Counted from the first letter of the stretch, positions 7,996 through 15,073 are shown. The stretch is DNA of 15,945 nucleotides from an uncultured Parabacteroides sp. (GCF_905196875.1 NZ_CAJJWO010000098.1:1-15945), one strand, 5' to 3'. The notes: generated by a model not told the origin, from the sequence alone. Translations and numbers: made by a program.

Positions 7996-8026
7996 CAATG
8001 ACCCTTATTCCATAAATAAGGGTCAA
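7996..8026 (-). repeat. Right inverted repeat (IR-R), recombinase crossover site
   Basis: Reverse complement of 7469-7499, 30 of 31 bases identical. Here the dyad is perfect: TGACCCTTATT (7999-8009), spacer CCATA, AATAAGGGTCA (8015-8025). The spacer is the reverse complement of that in the left copy, so recombination between the two inverts rather than deletes. Transcribed, the dyad would form a hairpin in the leader of the glycan operon. Confidence 0.9.
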
Positions 8027-8103
8027 ACAGAAACACACTAGTATGTCATCCATATAAATGGGACTGACGAACATTGTTATGCAAAGAACAAAATCCAGAA
8101 AAG

Positions 8104-9288
8104 ATGTCAACTTATTCAATGCCAATTACTTTTCTTTCTGTTTACGCTGAAGCGACAAAAGCTGAAATTATCATTTCTCTTTGTTTCTTCTTATCGTTTT
8201 TGTTTTCAGCTTTTGTACTTCCGCGTATAATCATCATCTCTAAGCGAAAAGCCCTGTATGATGATCCAGATGCCCGGAAAAGTCATATAGGGGCTATTCC
8301 CCGTTTGGGTGGTCTGGTATTTATTCCTTCCATTCTGATTTCGTTATCTTTCTCTACAGCTATCCGCTTTTTGCTTGATTTTCCGGCTAACGATAAATTG
8401 ACCGGTTATACACTGCTGGAATTGTTATTGTTAGCAGCAGGTAGCTTGTTTTTGTATTTTGTTGGAGTAAAAGATGATTTGATAGGAGTACGTTATCGTA
8501 AAAAATTTATCGCGCAGTTTCTGGTGGCCTCTTTATTCCCCATGTCGGGATTATATATAAATAATCTGTATGGAATGTTCGGAATATATGAGGTTCCTGC
8601 CATGATCGGTATTCCGTTTACTATCGTTATGATTGTATTTATAACGAATGCGGTTAATTTGATAGACGGAATAGACGGTTTAGCAGCCGGAGGAGCTTTA
8701 GTCTGTTTTATTACGTTTGGAACACTCTATCTCCTGAGGGAAGAATGGATTTATTCGATGCTGGCTTTTGCCGTTGTGGGGTGTCTGTTACCCTTTATGT
8801 ATTATAATATATTCGGATCGGTGGAACGTGGCACTAAACTTTTTATGGGCGACTCCGGCTCTTTGTCGCTGGGCTATTTATTGTCTTTTTTTGCTGTTAA
8901 ATATACAATGTTTGTCCCCAATGAAGGGATGGATATTCGCTGTGCAATTATACCGTTGTCTCTCCTTTTTGTACCGGTATTCGATGCATTACGTGTAATG
9001 GTGGTTCGCGTTTATCATAAACATCCAGTATTTCTAGCCGATCGTAATCATATTCACCATAAGTGTTTGGCAGCAGGTTTCACTCATTTGCAGTCGACAG
9101 TCATGCTGGTCAGTTATACGGTCGTAACCTTGTTTGTAAATTTAGGGTTGGGAGAGCTGGTTGATTTGAATATAATCTTGATAATAAATATCCTGCTCGC
9201 CGTTTTGATAAATCATTTACTGGATGTCAGGATCAAACATAAGGAAGATGCAAAAGCCATTAGTTTCAGTAATAGTACCGGTTTATAA
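8104..9288 (+). CDS. WecA/MraY-family undecaprenyl-phosphate sugar-1-phosphate transferase
   Basis: Inner-membrane enzyme that moves a sugar-1-phosphate (often HexNAc-1-P) from a UDP-sugar to undecaprenyl phosphate, starting a lipid-linked glycan. About ten hydrophobic helices carry the family motifs: DDPDARKSHIGAIPRLGG near the N-terminus, VKDDLIG with Asp124-Asp125, NAVNLIDGIDGL with Asp188 and Asp191, MGDSGSLSLG with Asp250, and HIHH at 316-319. These are the Mg2+ and nucleotide-binding sites. First gene of the glycan operon; its last 41 bases overlap the next gene. Candidate starts are 8074, 8104 and 8119. I prefer 8104 because AGAAAAG directly precedes it, but this is uncertain. The sugar is not predictable here. 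Confidence 0.9.
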   Translation: MSTYSMPITFLSVYAEATKAEIIISLCFFLSFLFSAFVLPRIIIISKRKALYDDPDARKSHIGAIPRLGGLVFIPSILISLSFSTAIRFLLDFPANDKLTGYTLLELLLLAAGSLFLYFVGVKDDLIGVRYRKKFIAQFLVASLFPMSGLYINNLYGMFGIYEVPAMIGIPFTIVMIVFITNAVNLIDGIDGLAAGGALVCFITFGTLYLLREEWIYSMLAFAVVGCLLPFMYYNIFGSVERGTKLFMGDSGSLSLGYLLSFFAVKYTMFVPNEGMDIRCAIIPLSLLFVPVFDALRVMVVRVYHKHPVFLADRNHIHHKCLAAGFTHLQSTVMLVSYTVVTLFVNLGLGELVDLNIILIINILLAVLINHLLDVRIKHKEDAKAISFSNSTGL

Positions 9289-10321
9289 TGCAGAGGAATA
9301 CTTTCCCGCTTGCTTGGATAGTATAATCAACCAGGATCTAAAGGAGATCGAAGTAATTGTGGTCGACGACGGTTCGACAGATAGTAGCGGAAAGATTGCC
9401 GATCGATATGCCGAAAGAGATTCCCGTATCCGGGTTATCCATCAGGAAAATGCACATTTAAGTGCTTCCCGTAATAATGGAATGCAACTGGCTACGGGAG
9501 AATATATAGCTTTTATAGACGCAGATGATTGGATAGAAACTGATATGTTTTTGTCGATGTATCATATGGCTAAACGTGAAAATTCGGATGTTGTAACCTG
9601 TAGTGTTGCTGTTGAATATACAAAAGATAGTAGAATTTATTTTGAAAAAGTAAGTCAGGAATATACCGAACGGGATCCAATGAATTTTTATCCTCTTTTT
9701 GTCAAGCTTTCACAATTGCATTTGTTTAATTATTCCTGTAATAAAATATATAGGACACAGATGCTCCGGAATAAAAAACTGACCTTTCAGGTAGAAGCTC
9801 CTTTCGAAGATATTGCTTTTAATTTGCAAGTCCTGAAAGAAGTTAAAGTTATTAGTATACTACCCGGCACATATTATCATTACATGCGTAGAGATGTGAT
9901 GACCATTATTTCCTCTTATCGCCCGCAGTTTTTAGAAGCTCACAAACAGAAAGAGGAGATTTTTCAATCATTTTTCGATCAGTTTGGAATTGAGAAAAAG
10001 ATTTCAAACAATTATCTGCATCGAATGAAAGTACGGGATTATCGTATTTATTTATATACTTTATACCGTCCCGGCTCAAAGTTAACGCGAAAAGAACGAT
10101 TGGATATTTTGCATACTGAATATTTTTCATCATCCATGCTAAAGCAAATGGTTAAAGATACTCCTCCGGAAGATATTCATCAGAAGTTATTTCGTGGGCT
10201 ACTGCTTCATACATCGCCACTGTTTACAGATTTTTGTTGTTCTTTATTATTATATCTCAGATATCGCCTGGAATTTCTTTATCGTAAATACCGGAAGATA
10301 AAAATGTATTCGAAAAAATGA
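9248..10321 (+). CDS. GT2-family (GT-A fold) glycosyltransferase
   Basis: Transfers a sugar from a nucleotide donor to the growing lipid-linked glycan at the inner face of the membrane. The protein is 357 residues. The N-terminal catalytic domain shows PLVSVIVPVYNAEEY, VVDDGSTDSSG (Asp40-Asp41), NAHLSASRNNGM and FIDADDWIE with the metal-binding Asp91-x-Asp93. The C-terminal half is a helical extension with a hydrophobic patch near 320-340, so it may sit on the membrane. I chose 9248 over the in-frame 9224 because the family start is a few residues before VSVIVPVYN. AAGGA lies just upstream, although very close. It overlaps the previous gene by 41 bases and the next by ATGA. Donor and linkage are unknown. 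Confidence 0.92.
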   Translation: MQKPLVSVIVPVYNAEEYFPACLDSIINQDLKEIEVIVVDDGSTDSSGKIADRYAERDSRIRVIHQENAHLSASRNNGMQLATGEYIAFIDADDWIETDMFLSMYHMAKRENSDVVTCSVAVEYTKDSRIYFEKVSQEYTERDPMNFYPLFVKLSQLHLFNYSCNKIYRTQMLRNKKLTFQVEAPFEDIAFNLQVLKEVKVISILPGTYYHYMRRDVMTIISSYRPQFLEAHKQKEEIFQSFFDQFGIEKKISNNYLHRMKVRDYRIYLYTLYRPGSKLTRKERLDILHTEYFSSSMLKQMVKDTPPEDIHQKLFRGLLLHTSPLFTDFCCSLLLYLRYRLEFLYRKYRKIKMYSKK

Positions 10322-11517
10322 AGGCTAGAGCGGTTGATAGTTTATCCCATATTCTTTTATTTTGTATCCTTTTGATATCTTTCACGAGGGTGGTTCCTTA
10401 TTTACCGGCTTTACCGGATGCATTTTATTATGGTACTTTTATGGCTGCTTTGCTTTGGATGGTTTTCCAGGGAGGATTTGTGTTTTCGTATATCTGGTTA
10501 CCCTTCCTTATAGCTATATTTCTTTCGGTTATAGTAAATGACATACCTACTTATTTTCAAGTCGGATTTCGAATAATAGCTTTTCTGGCGGTTACTTTTG
10601 TTGTTGGGCCTTTTCTTATAAATCCGATAATGGTAATATGGAGGCGTTTATTGTTTGTACATAGTTTGACATTTATTCGCTGGATAGTTATATTCTCATT
10701 TTTGGCCTGGATAATAAAACCGGATCTGGTAAATGGGAAGAGTGGTTTTGAGGGATTTACCAATCAGTCTATGTTGTTGGGGTTGCTAAGTGGGATATCA
10801 TTTATCTATAGTTTGTATCGTTTTTATTTGTCTTCCCAATTTATAGGACGGTATCTGGAAGCCGGGATAGCAATCGCTTCGTTTGTGATTTTGATATTGG
10901 CCGGCTCTCGTTCGGCTTTAGGAAGTACTATGCTGGCTGCTGTTTTTTTCTACAGCCGGATATACCGCTACCAGGTGATGAGATTGGGTAGGGTTTTCTT
11001 TACAGTGTTATGTCTGGCAGTACTGACTTCCGGTATTTGGTGGTCTTATACGGAAAGGTTACGTGAAAAGATGGAGAATGGTGAAAAAGGAGGAAGTATA
11101 ACAAAGTCAAGAGATGGTTTGTGGGAAGACCGAATGGATGAATTTAAAGCGTTTCCATTTTTTGGAGTCGGTTTTGCGGCTATAAATATGAAATATTCAG
11201 ATGAAGGGTTGAAATCGAATAAAGCTAATAGTGGAACGATAGAACCGGGAAGTAGCTGGTTGTTCCTGTTATCTTCTATGGGATTAGCCGGTTTTTTATC
11301 TTTTTTTATTCCGTTTTTTCGTATTCTCTATTTGTTGTTTACCAAGGAATCGGTCGGATTGAACGGATATTTTTTAGGTTCTCTTTTATTTCTGTTTCTG
11401 TTTCATCTGTTTTTCGAAGGATATATAGTAGCTTCCGGAGCTTATCTCTGTCTTTTCCTGTGGTTATTATTATCAGAATGTGGTAAAATAGTAAATATAA
11501 ATAATAGGTTAATATGA
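10318..11517 (+). CDS. O-antigen ligase/polymerase-like membrane protein (Wzy_C family)
   Basis: A 399-residue protein with about ten to twelve membrane helices, probably acting on the periplasmic side to polymerise or ligate lipid-linked glycan. Family-like segments are LAGSRSALGSTML around 193-205, the periplasmic-loop stretch SRDGLWEDRMDEFKAFPFFGVGF, and IEPGSSWLFLLSSMGLAGF. The small-Gly-rich AGSRSA followed by a loop containing an Arg/Asp cluster and FPFFGVG is characteristic of Wzy_C proteins. The start codon overlaps the glycosyltransferase stop as ATGA and its own stop overlaps the ABC gene start the same way, which suggests translational coupling. Sequence alone cannot separate polymerase from ligase. 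Confidence 0.82.
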   Translation: MKARAVDSLSHILLFCILLISFTRVVPYLPALPDAFYYGTFMAALLWMVFQGGFVFSYIWLPFLIAIFLSVIVNDIPTYFQVGFRIIAFLAVTFVVGPFLINPIMVIWRRLLFVHSLTFIRWIVIFSFLAWIIKPDLVNGKSGFEGFTNQSMLLGLLSGISFIYSLYRFYLSSQFIGRYLEAGIAIASFVILILAGSRSALGSTMLAAVFFYSRIYRYQVMRLGRVFFTVLCLAVLTSGIWWSYTERLREKMENGEKGGSITKSRDGLWEDRMDEFKAFPFFGVGFAAINMKYSDEGLKSNKANSGTIEPGSSWLFLLSSMGLAGFLSFFIPFFRILYLLFTKESVGLNGYFLGSLLFLFLFHLFFEGYIVASGAYLCLFLWLLLSECGKIVNINNRLI

Positions 11518-13238
11518 TTCGATTGATACCTGATGAAATAATGCGGTTTTATAAATTGTTACCACGTTTGTATAAGCAACGTTTGTGGGGGGTAGTTTTA
11601 TCTGTTTTTATCATGGCTATTGTTGACTTGGTGGGAATAGGAGTTCTGTTACCAATTTTGCTGTTGGTATTGAATGAAAAAATAATATTGGAAAATAAAT
11701 ATCTGGCTTTATTTTATAATTGGGCCGGGTTTGACAGTATCCGTACCTTTGTTTTCTTCATCTGCTTTTCGGTTTTGATTTTTTCAATTATGCGTGTTTG
11801 TTTATCTGTGTGGTTACAGTATAAGCAGAACCAGCGGCTGTTTTCATTATCTTCCTATTTGTCGATTCGGCTGTATCGTTGCTATTATTCCAAAGGATAT
11901 TTATTTATTAAACAAAACAATAGTCATAAACTGATTAACCAGGTTAATAGTATAGCAGATAATTTGATAAAAGGCTATTTTGTTCCTTTTTCATCACTGG
12001 CATGCGAGGCTTTTGTTTCTGTATCGATATTTGTAGGATTGATAACCTTTAATGTGTATGTATTTCTACTGGTTATACTCACATTTGTTCCGATAACATT
12101 GATCTATTATCGTTTTTCCCGTTCCCGAATAAAAATATATGGAGAAAAGCTGTATTTACTGATTCCTCAAAGAGGAAAATTGTTACAGCAAACATTTATC
12201 GGTTTTACAGATATGGAAATGAATAATACTTTTCCTGAAAGTATCCAACGCTTTTCCAATTTGCTGAAAGAACAAAATCGTCTTTCCGTTCGTAATATAA
12301 TACTTAATGGTTCCTTGCAAAGAGTACTGGAAATAGCTATTGTCTGTTCTGTTATTGTTTTGATTATAGCTACACAATTGTTCGAACTTCCGTCGGTAGG
12401 TCTGATAGTCGGTATATTTGCGATTGCAGTTTACCGGGTATTGCCCAGCATCATAAAAGGTACGGGCTATCTGTTTCAGATGAGAGGGAATTCCTTTGTA
12501 TTTAAAGCAATAGACGATCTGGAGTCGGAAGAGGTGTCTCGTGAAACAACAGAACAGTATCCGATTGCATTTGAGCATTCAATCTCGATTCGTGATCTCA
12601 GTTTCTCGTACGATAAGTTGAAGCCGGTATTTAAACATTATTCTCTGGAGATTCATAAGGGTGACTTTATCGGTTTTCGGGGCGAATCAGGATGTGGCAA
12701 GTCGACCTTATTCCATTTGATACTGGGTTTTTTGCAACCGGATTCCGGAGGAATTTATATCGACGGAGTTAATTTGTCAGCCGACAGGCTGGCCTCCTGG
12801 AGAAGCCGGATAGGATATGTATCACAACAACTGTTTATGGTAGAAGGTACATTACTGGATAATATTGTAATGGGATGTGATGACAAACAACCAGATATGG
12901 AACGGATAGCTTTGGTCTTGCGTTTAGCTTCATTAGAACGTTTTGTGTCAACTTTGCCCAAAGGTGTTTTTACTCCGGTGGGGGAAGGTGGTAGCCTGCT
13001 ATCAGGAGGTCAACGCCAACGGTTAGGCATAGCCCGTGCCTTATATAAGAAAGCTGAAATCCTGATGTTCGATGAGGCGACCTCTTCGTTGGATGAGAGC
13101 TCCGAGCATACTATCAATGATTCTATATTGCGGTTATCGGAGGAATGCCCGGGATTGACCTTACTGGTAATATCCCACCGTCCGGAATCATTGGCTATAT
13201 GCCGTAGAATTGTGGATATCTGTAATATACAACAGTAG
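11514..13238 (+). CDS. ABC exporter (fused membrane and ATPase domains), probable lipid-linked glycan flippase
   Basis: A 574-residue half-transporter, probably working as a dimer. Residues 1-330 hold about six membrane helices. The ATPase domain shows Walker A GESGCGKST (390-398), Q-loop VSQQLF, signature LLSGGQRQR (Ser497), Walker B ILMFDEATSSLD (Asp520, Glu521) and H-loop SHRPES (His555). All catalytic residues are present. The layout resembles PglK, which flips lipid-linked oligosaccharides, and MsbA. In this operon, next to initiating and polymerising glycan enzymes, with no Wzx in the window, a flippase role fits. Its start is coupled by ATGA to the previous stop. Its stop codon TAG forms part of the hairpin at 13236-13267. 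Confidence 0.9.
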   Translation: MIRLIPDEIMRFYKLLPRLYKQRLWGVVLSVFIMAIVDLVGIGVLLPILLLVLNEKIILENKYLALFYNWAGFDSIRTFVFFICFSVLIFSIMRVCLSVWLQYKQNQRLFSLSSYLSIRLYRCYYSKGYLFIKQNNSHKLINQVNSIADNLIKGYFVPFSSLACEAFVSVSIFVGLITFNVYVFLLVILTFVPITLIYYRFSRSRIKIYGEKLYLLIPQRGKLLQQTFIGFTDMEMNNTFPESIQRFSNLLKEQNRLSVRNIILNGSLQRVLEIAIVCSVIVLIIATQLFELPSVGLIVGIFAIAVYRVLPSIIKGTGYLFQMRGNSFVFKAIDDLESEEVSRETTEQYPIAFEHSISIRDLSFSYDKLKPVFKHYSLEIHKGDFIGFRGESGCGKSTLFHLILGFLQPDSGGIYIDGVNLSADRLASWRSRIGYVSQQLFMVEGTLLDNIVMGCDDKQPDMERIALVLRLASLERFVSTLPKGVFTPVGEGGSLLSGGQRQRLGIARALYKKAEILMFDEATSSLDESSEHTINDSILRLSEECPGLTLLVISHRPESLAICRRIVDICNIQQ

Positions 13239-13267
13239 AGACGTAGCACACGTACACTACGTCTCTA
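13236..13267. terminator. Long perfect hairpin between convergent genes; terminator or REP-like repeat
   Basis: TAGAGACGTAG (13236-13246) pairs perfectly with CTACGTCTCTA (13257-13267): 11 bp with a 10-base loop. It begins at the stop codon of the ABC gene and lies 17 bases beyond the stop of the opposite-strand gene, so it can serve both. No T tract follows on either strand, which is unusual for a terminator. GAGACG-type palindromes between genes are a common dispersed repeat in Bacteroidales; whether this is one needs a genome count. Confidence 0.7.
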
Positions 13268-13283
13268 TATACCGGACTTTTAT

Positions 13284-13553
13284 TTATGATCCGAGTATTC
13301 TTAATAAATACCCGCCCATTGCGAAAACGATTAATACGCCACCCATTATTTGGGGGGATGACGGGTAGGTTTCCCGGAGATCGAGAGAATCGCTCCGATG
13401 GCAGTCAGTGCTACTTCTGTATTTTTCTGCCGAACTGCCAGTATTGCCAGAATCGTCAGCAAGAGAATGCACAAGTTTATGTTTTCCTTTACCCCGAAAA
13501 AACAGCCGGGCAATGGTGGTCAGAAAACCGAGTATTGCTTCAAGATATTTCAT
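13284..13553 (-). CDS. Small holin-like membrane protein, reading frame apparently shifted in the middle
   Basis: An 89-codon frame is open throughout, starting MKYLEAILGFLTTIARLFF and ending MGGVLIVFAMGGYLLRILGS, both hydrophobic. The middle (about codons 20-68) reads as Ser/Asp/His-rich sequence unlike the ends. In the +1 frame the same bases encode GVKENINLCILLLTILAILA and then NTEVALTAIGAILSISG, a far more protein-like pair of membrane helices. That frame is entered at a run of six T (complement of 13497-13502) and could be left at a run of six C (complement of 13352-13357). Removing one T and adding one C would give one continuous three-helix protein of the same length. It follows the glucosaminidase gene by 48 bases, so a holin-like partner role is suggested but unproved. 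Confidence 0.55.
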   Translation of the reverse strand: MKYLEAILGFLTTIARLFFRGKGKHKLVHSLADDSGNTGSSAEKYRSSTDCHRSDSLDLRETYPSSPQIMGGVLIVFAMGGYLLRILGS

Positions 13554-13567
13554 AAGAATAATTTGTT

Positions 13568-13594
13568 AATGTGCCAATGTGCTAATATGCCAAT
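13568..13594 (+). repeat. Tandem 8-bp motif AATRTGCY, left copy
   Basis: AATGTGCC, AATGTGCT and AATATGCC follow one another directly, then AAT. A related array lies at 14533-14551, so the motif brackets the glucosaminidase and HU genes. Confidence 0.6.
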
Positions 13595-13601
13595 CGGGCG
13601 G

Positions 13602-14048
13602 TTATTTTATATATTTACAGATCGAAAGGATCAGTTGCCGATAAGCTTCGCGGTTATCGCCGTTTACTTCGCTGATGTAACGGCTGTAAGCGATCTCTTT
13701 GGCATAAGCTTCCGGATGGTAGCTGACCGTGGCAGCCGTCGGATAGACAATGCGGATCAACCGAGCAAAATCGAAGAAACTTTGTTCAACCGTTTCATAA
13801 ATACGGAATTGCAGATGGGAGATACCTCCGTCCTCGATCTTGAGGGTTTTCGCCCCTTTCCAGTAGAGGGTCGGTTGCCCGTAACCGGTCAGGCCGAAAT
13901 AATTGTGGTACACCGTGCAGAGGACGCTTTCGCCCCAACCGCTTTCAATCGCAGCTTGTGCCAGGATCATATCCGGGTTCAGCTTGAAATGTTCCCCGGC
14001 AGCTTGTGCCGCCGGAAGAAACTGTTTGAAAAATACTTGTTTATCCAT
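13602..14048 (-). CDS. Glucosaminidase-domain peptidoglycan hydrolase
   Basis: A 148-residue single-domain enzyme of the FlgJ/LytG-type glucosaminidase family, which cleaves the glycan strands of peptidoglycan. ILAQAAIESGWGES (28-41) is the signature, with Glu35 as the probable catalytic acid. NYFGLTGYG, FRIYETVEQSFFDFARLI and AYSRYISEVNG are further family segments. There is no signal peptide, so release would need a partner or lysis; the small membrane protein encoded next fits that need. Its ATG is only two bases past the HU gene stop, so the genes are co-transcribed. Such enzymes are found both as phage endolysins and in chromosomal Bacteroidales cassettes. Confidence 0.9.
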   Translation of the reverse strand: MDKQVFFKQFLPAAQAAGEHFKLNPDMILAQAAIESGWGESVLCTVYHNYFGLTGYGQPTLYWKGAKTLKIEDGGISHLQFRIYETVEQSFFDFARLIRIVYPTAATVSYHPEAYAKEIAYSRYISEVNGDNREAYRQLILSICKYIK

Positions 14049-14050
14049 GT

Positions 14051-14509
14051 CTATTCGATTACGGGACGATCATCTTCCCCGCTACCGCCTTCGCTACTGC
14101 CGGCATCGGGGTCTTTGATCGGCTTCAGTTCTTCAAATTTGGCATTCTTCTTGATATCGGCCAACATAGTGCCCGATACATATACGATACGTGCATCGTT
14201 AAAGAGAGAGGGATCGAAATCCTTTTTTACAGGGACTCCCTTGCTTCCGGCTACCATGCGGAAGTTACCCAGGCGGCCCATACAAATAATATCGCCTTCT
14301 TCGAGGCGTTCCTGCATGACTGAAAGCAAGCCTTCGATCACCAGCATGACATCACCGATAAATGCGGTACTTCGCATGGCGATCATGCTGCAAAGTTTTT
14401 CGAAACTGATTTTTTTCAATGCGCGAACCTGGGCATAATACAGTTCGGAACCTTCGGCTGCGTCTTTGCGCATGTCGGGGCGTTTTACTAAATGGTAATT
14501 CAGAGCCAT
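14051..14509 (-). CDS. HU-family DNA-binding protein (HU-HIG type) with acidic tail
   Basis: A 152-residue relative of the nucleoid protein HU, of the longer Bacteroidales kind. The body ALNYHLVKRPDMRKD through YYAQVRALKKISFEKL and the arm-like GRLGNFRMVAGSKGVPVK match the HU-HIG pattern. The C-terminus ends in a Gly/Ser/acidic tail (DAGSSEGGSGEDD) that probably is disordered. I chose the ATG at the complement of 14507-14509; the longer in-frame start adds MAYCLIKKLFI, which is not family-like and overlaps the tandem repeat. First gene of the minus-strand cassette. Such genes are often found beside glycan loci and lytic enzymes in Bacteroidales, but their regulatory role is largely unknown. 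Confidence 0.85.
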   Translation of the reverse strand: MALNYHLVKRPDMRKDAAEGSELYYAQVRALKKISFEKLCSMIAMRSTAFIGDVMLVIEGLLSVMQERLEEGDIICMGRLGNFRMVAGSKGVPVKKDFDPSLFNDARIVYVSGTMLADIKKNAKFEELKPIKDPDAGSSEGGSGEDDRPVIE

Positions 14510-14532
14510 GATAAATAATTTTTTAATTAGAC

Positions 14533-14551
14533 AATATGCCAATATGCCAAT
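14533..14551 (+). repeat. Tandem 8-bp motif AATATGCC, right copy
   Basis: Two exact AATATGCC units then AAT, matching the array at 13568-13594 in unit and phase. It lies 24 bases upstream of the HU gene start. Confidence 0.55.
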
Positions 14552-14587
14552 GGAAATAGTCCGGAAGCAGTAGGCTGTAAATAATTG

Positions 14588-14611
14588 GTTATCGATAACG
14601 ATACGAAGGTA
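14588..14611 (-). promoter_or_regulatory. Palindrome overlapping a candidate promoter of the HU cassette
   Basis: GTTATCGATAAC (14588-14599) is a perfect 12-bp palindrome. On the minus strand TACCTTCG (complement of 14604-14611) is one base from the TAnnTTTG -7 consensus and would place the transcription start in the palindrome. This suits an operator or autoregulatory site for the cassette. Confidence 0.4.
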
Positions 14612-14788
14612 CGATAGCGGGGAAGGGACATTAGCGGTTATGAACAGTATTGAACAGATAGGAGTAAATAAGATGAAATATGATTGTGTAATAATTGAAT
14701 TTCAACGAAATAACTTGCGATAATACTTGCTTTAATGAGGCCTTTTTTGTAAATTTATAACATATAAATCAATAAAAGAACAGCCGTT

Positions 14789-15031
14789 ATGAAGACAATC
14801 GATTATCCGGGAGAAGAAAAATTCCCTATTAAAAGTTATGGGTTTACAGAGTTAGGTTTATTGTATAATCCGGATTTGCAGCCGGGTTCGGCGGCACAAT
14901 CTTTAAAACGTTGGATCTATCATAATCCGCAGTTGACAGCCGCCCTTATGGAAGCCGGCTGGTGCAAAGGCCAACGCAAGTTCACACCGTTGCAGGTGCA
15001 ACAGATTGTTTGTTTCCTTGGAGAGCCTTGA
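14789..15031 (+). CDS. DUF4248-family small protein
   Basis: An 80-residue protein of unknown function. The features that led me to the DUF4248 family are IKSYGFTELGLLYNPDLQPGSAAQSLKRWI, then a second helix-rich stretch LMEAGWCKGQRKFTPLQVQQIV. The pattern of a start like a helix-turn-helix (ELGLLY ... AAQSLKRWI) suggests nucleic-acid binding, but this is inference. It is transcribed away from the HU-glucosaminidase cassette across a 279-base gap; DUF4248 genes are commonly seen divergent from HU-HIG genes in Bacteroidales, which supports the pairing. The gap holds the palindrome and the right tandem motif; no convincing -7 element for this gene was found. Confidence 0.85.
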   Translation: MKTIDYPGEEKFPIKSYGFTELGLLYNPDLQPGSAAQSLKRWIYHNPQLTAALMEAGWCKGQRKFTPLQVQQIVCFLGEP

Positions 15032-15073
15032 AAATTGAAAATGAAACAAATGTAATTAAAAATTGAATCGTAT

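Larger units (their letters stand above)
7469..8026. other. Invertible DNA segment carrying a promoter (predicted)
   Basis: A 558-bp segment bounded by 31-bp inverted repeats, between a tyrosine recombinase gene and a four-gene glycan operon. The 496-bp interior is very AT-rich and holds no convincing gene. Its features are a leftward -7 promoter element (7575-7582) and a short imperfect dyad, TGTCGCT at 7722-7728 against AGCGA and CGACA at 7750-7761. Flipping would move that promoter to 7913-7920 reading right, about 185 bases ahead of the first glycan gene. Promoter inversion between inverted repeats is the established way Bacteroidales switch capsule and surface-glycan loci. As presented here the operon should be OFF. 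The switching itself is inference, because only one orientation is seen. Confidence 0.8.

Noticed and set aside
7943..8125. Minus-strand ORF of 60 codons over the right inverted repeat
   Set aside because: It spans the crossover site and the start of the glycan operon, has no family features, and would be cut by inversion.
13398..14438. Long plus-strand ORF of 346 codons
   Set aside because: It lies antisense to the glucosaminidase and HU-like genes, both of which match known families; its product has no recognisable domain and an unlikely composition.
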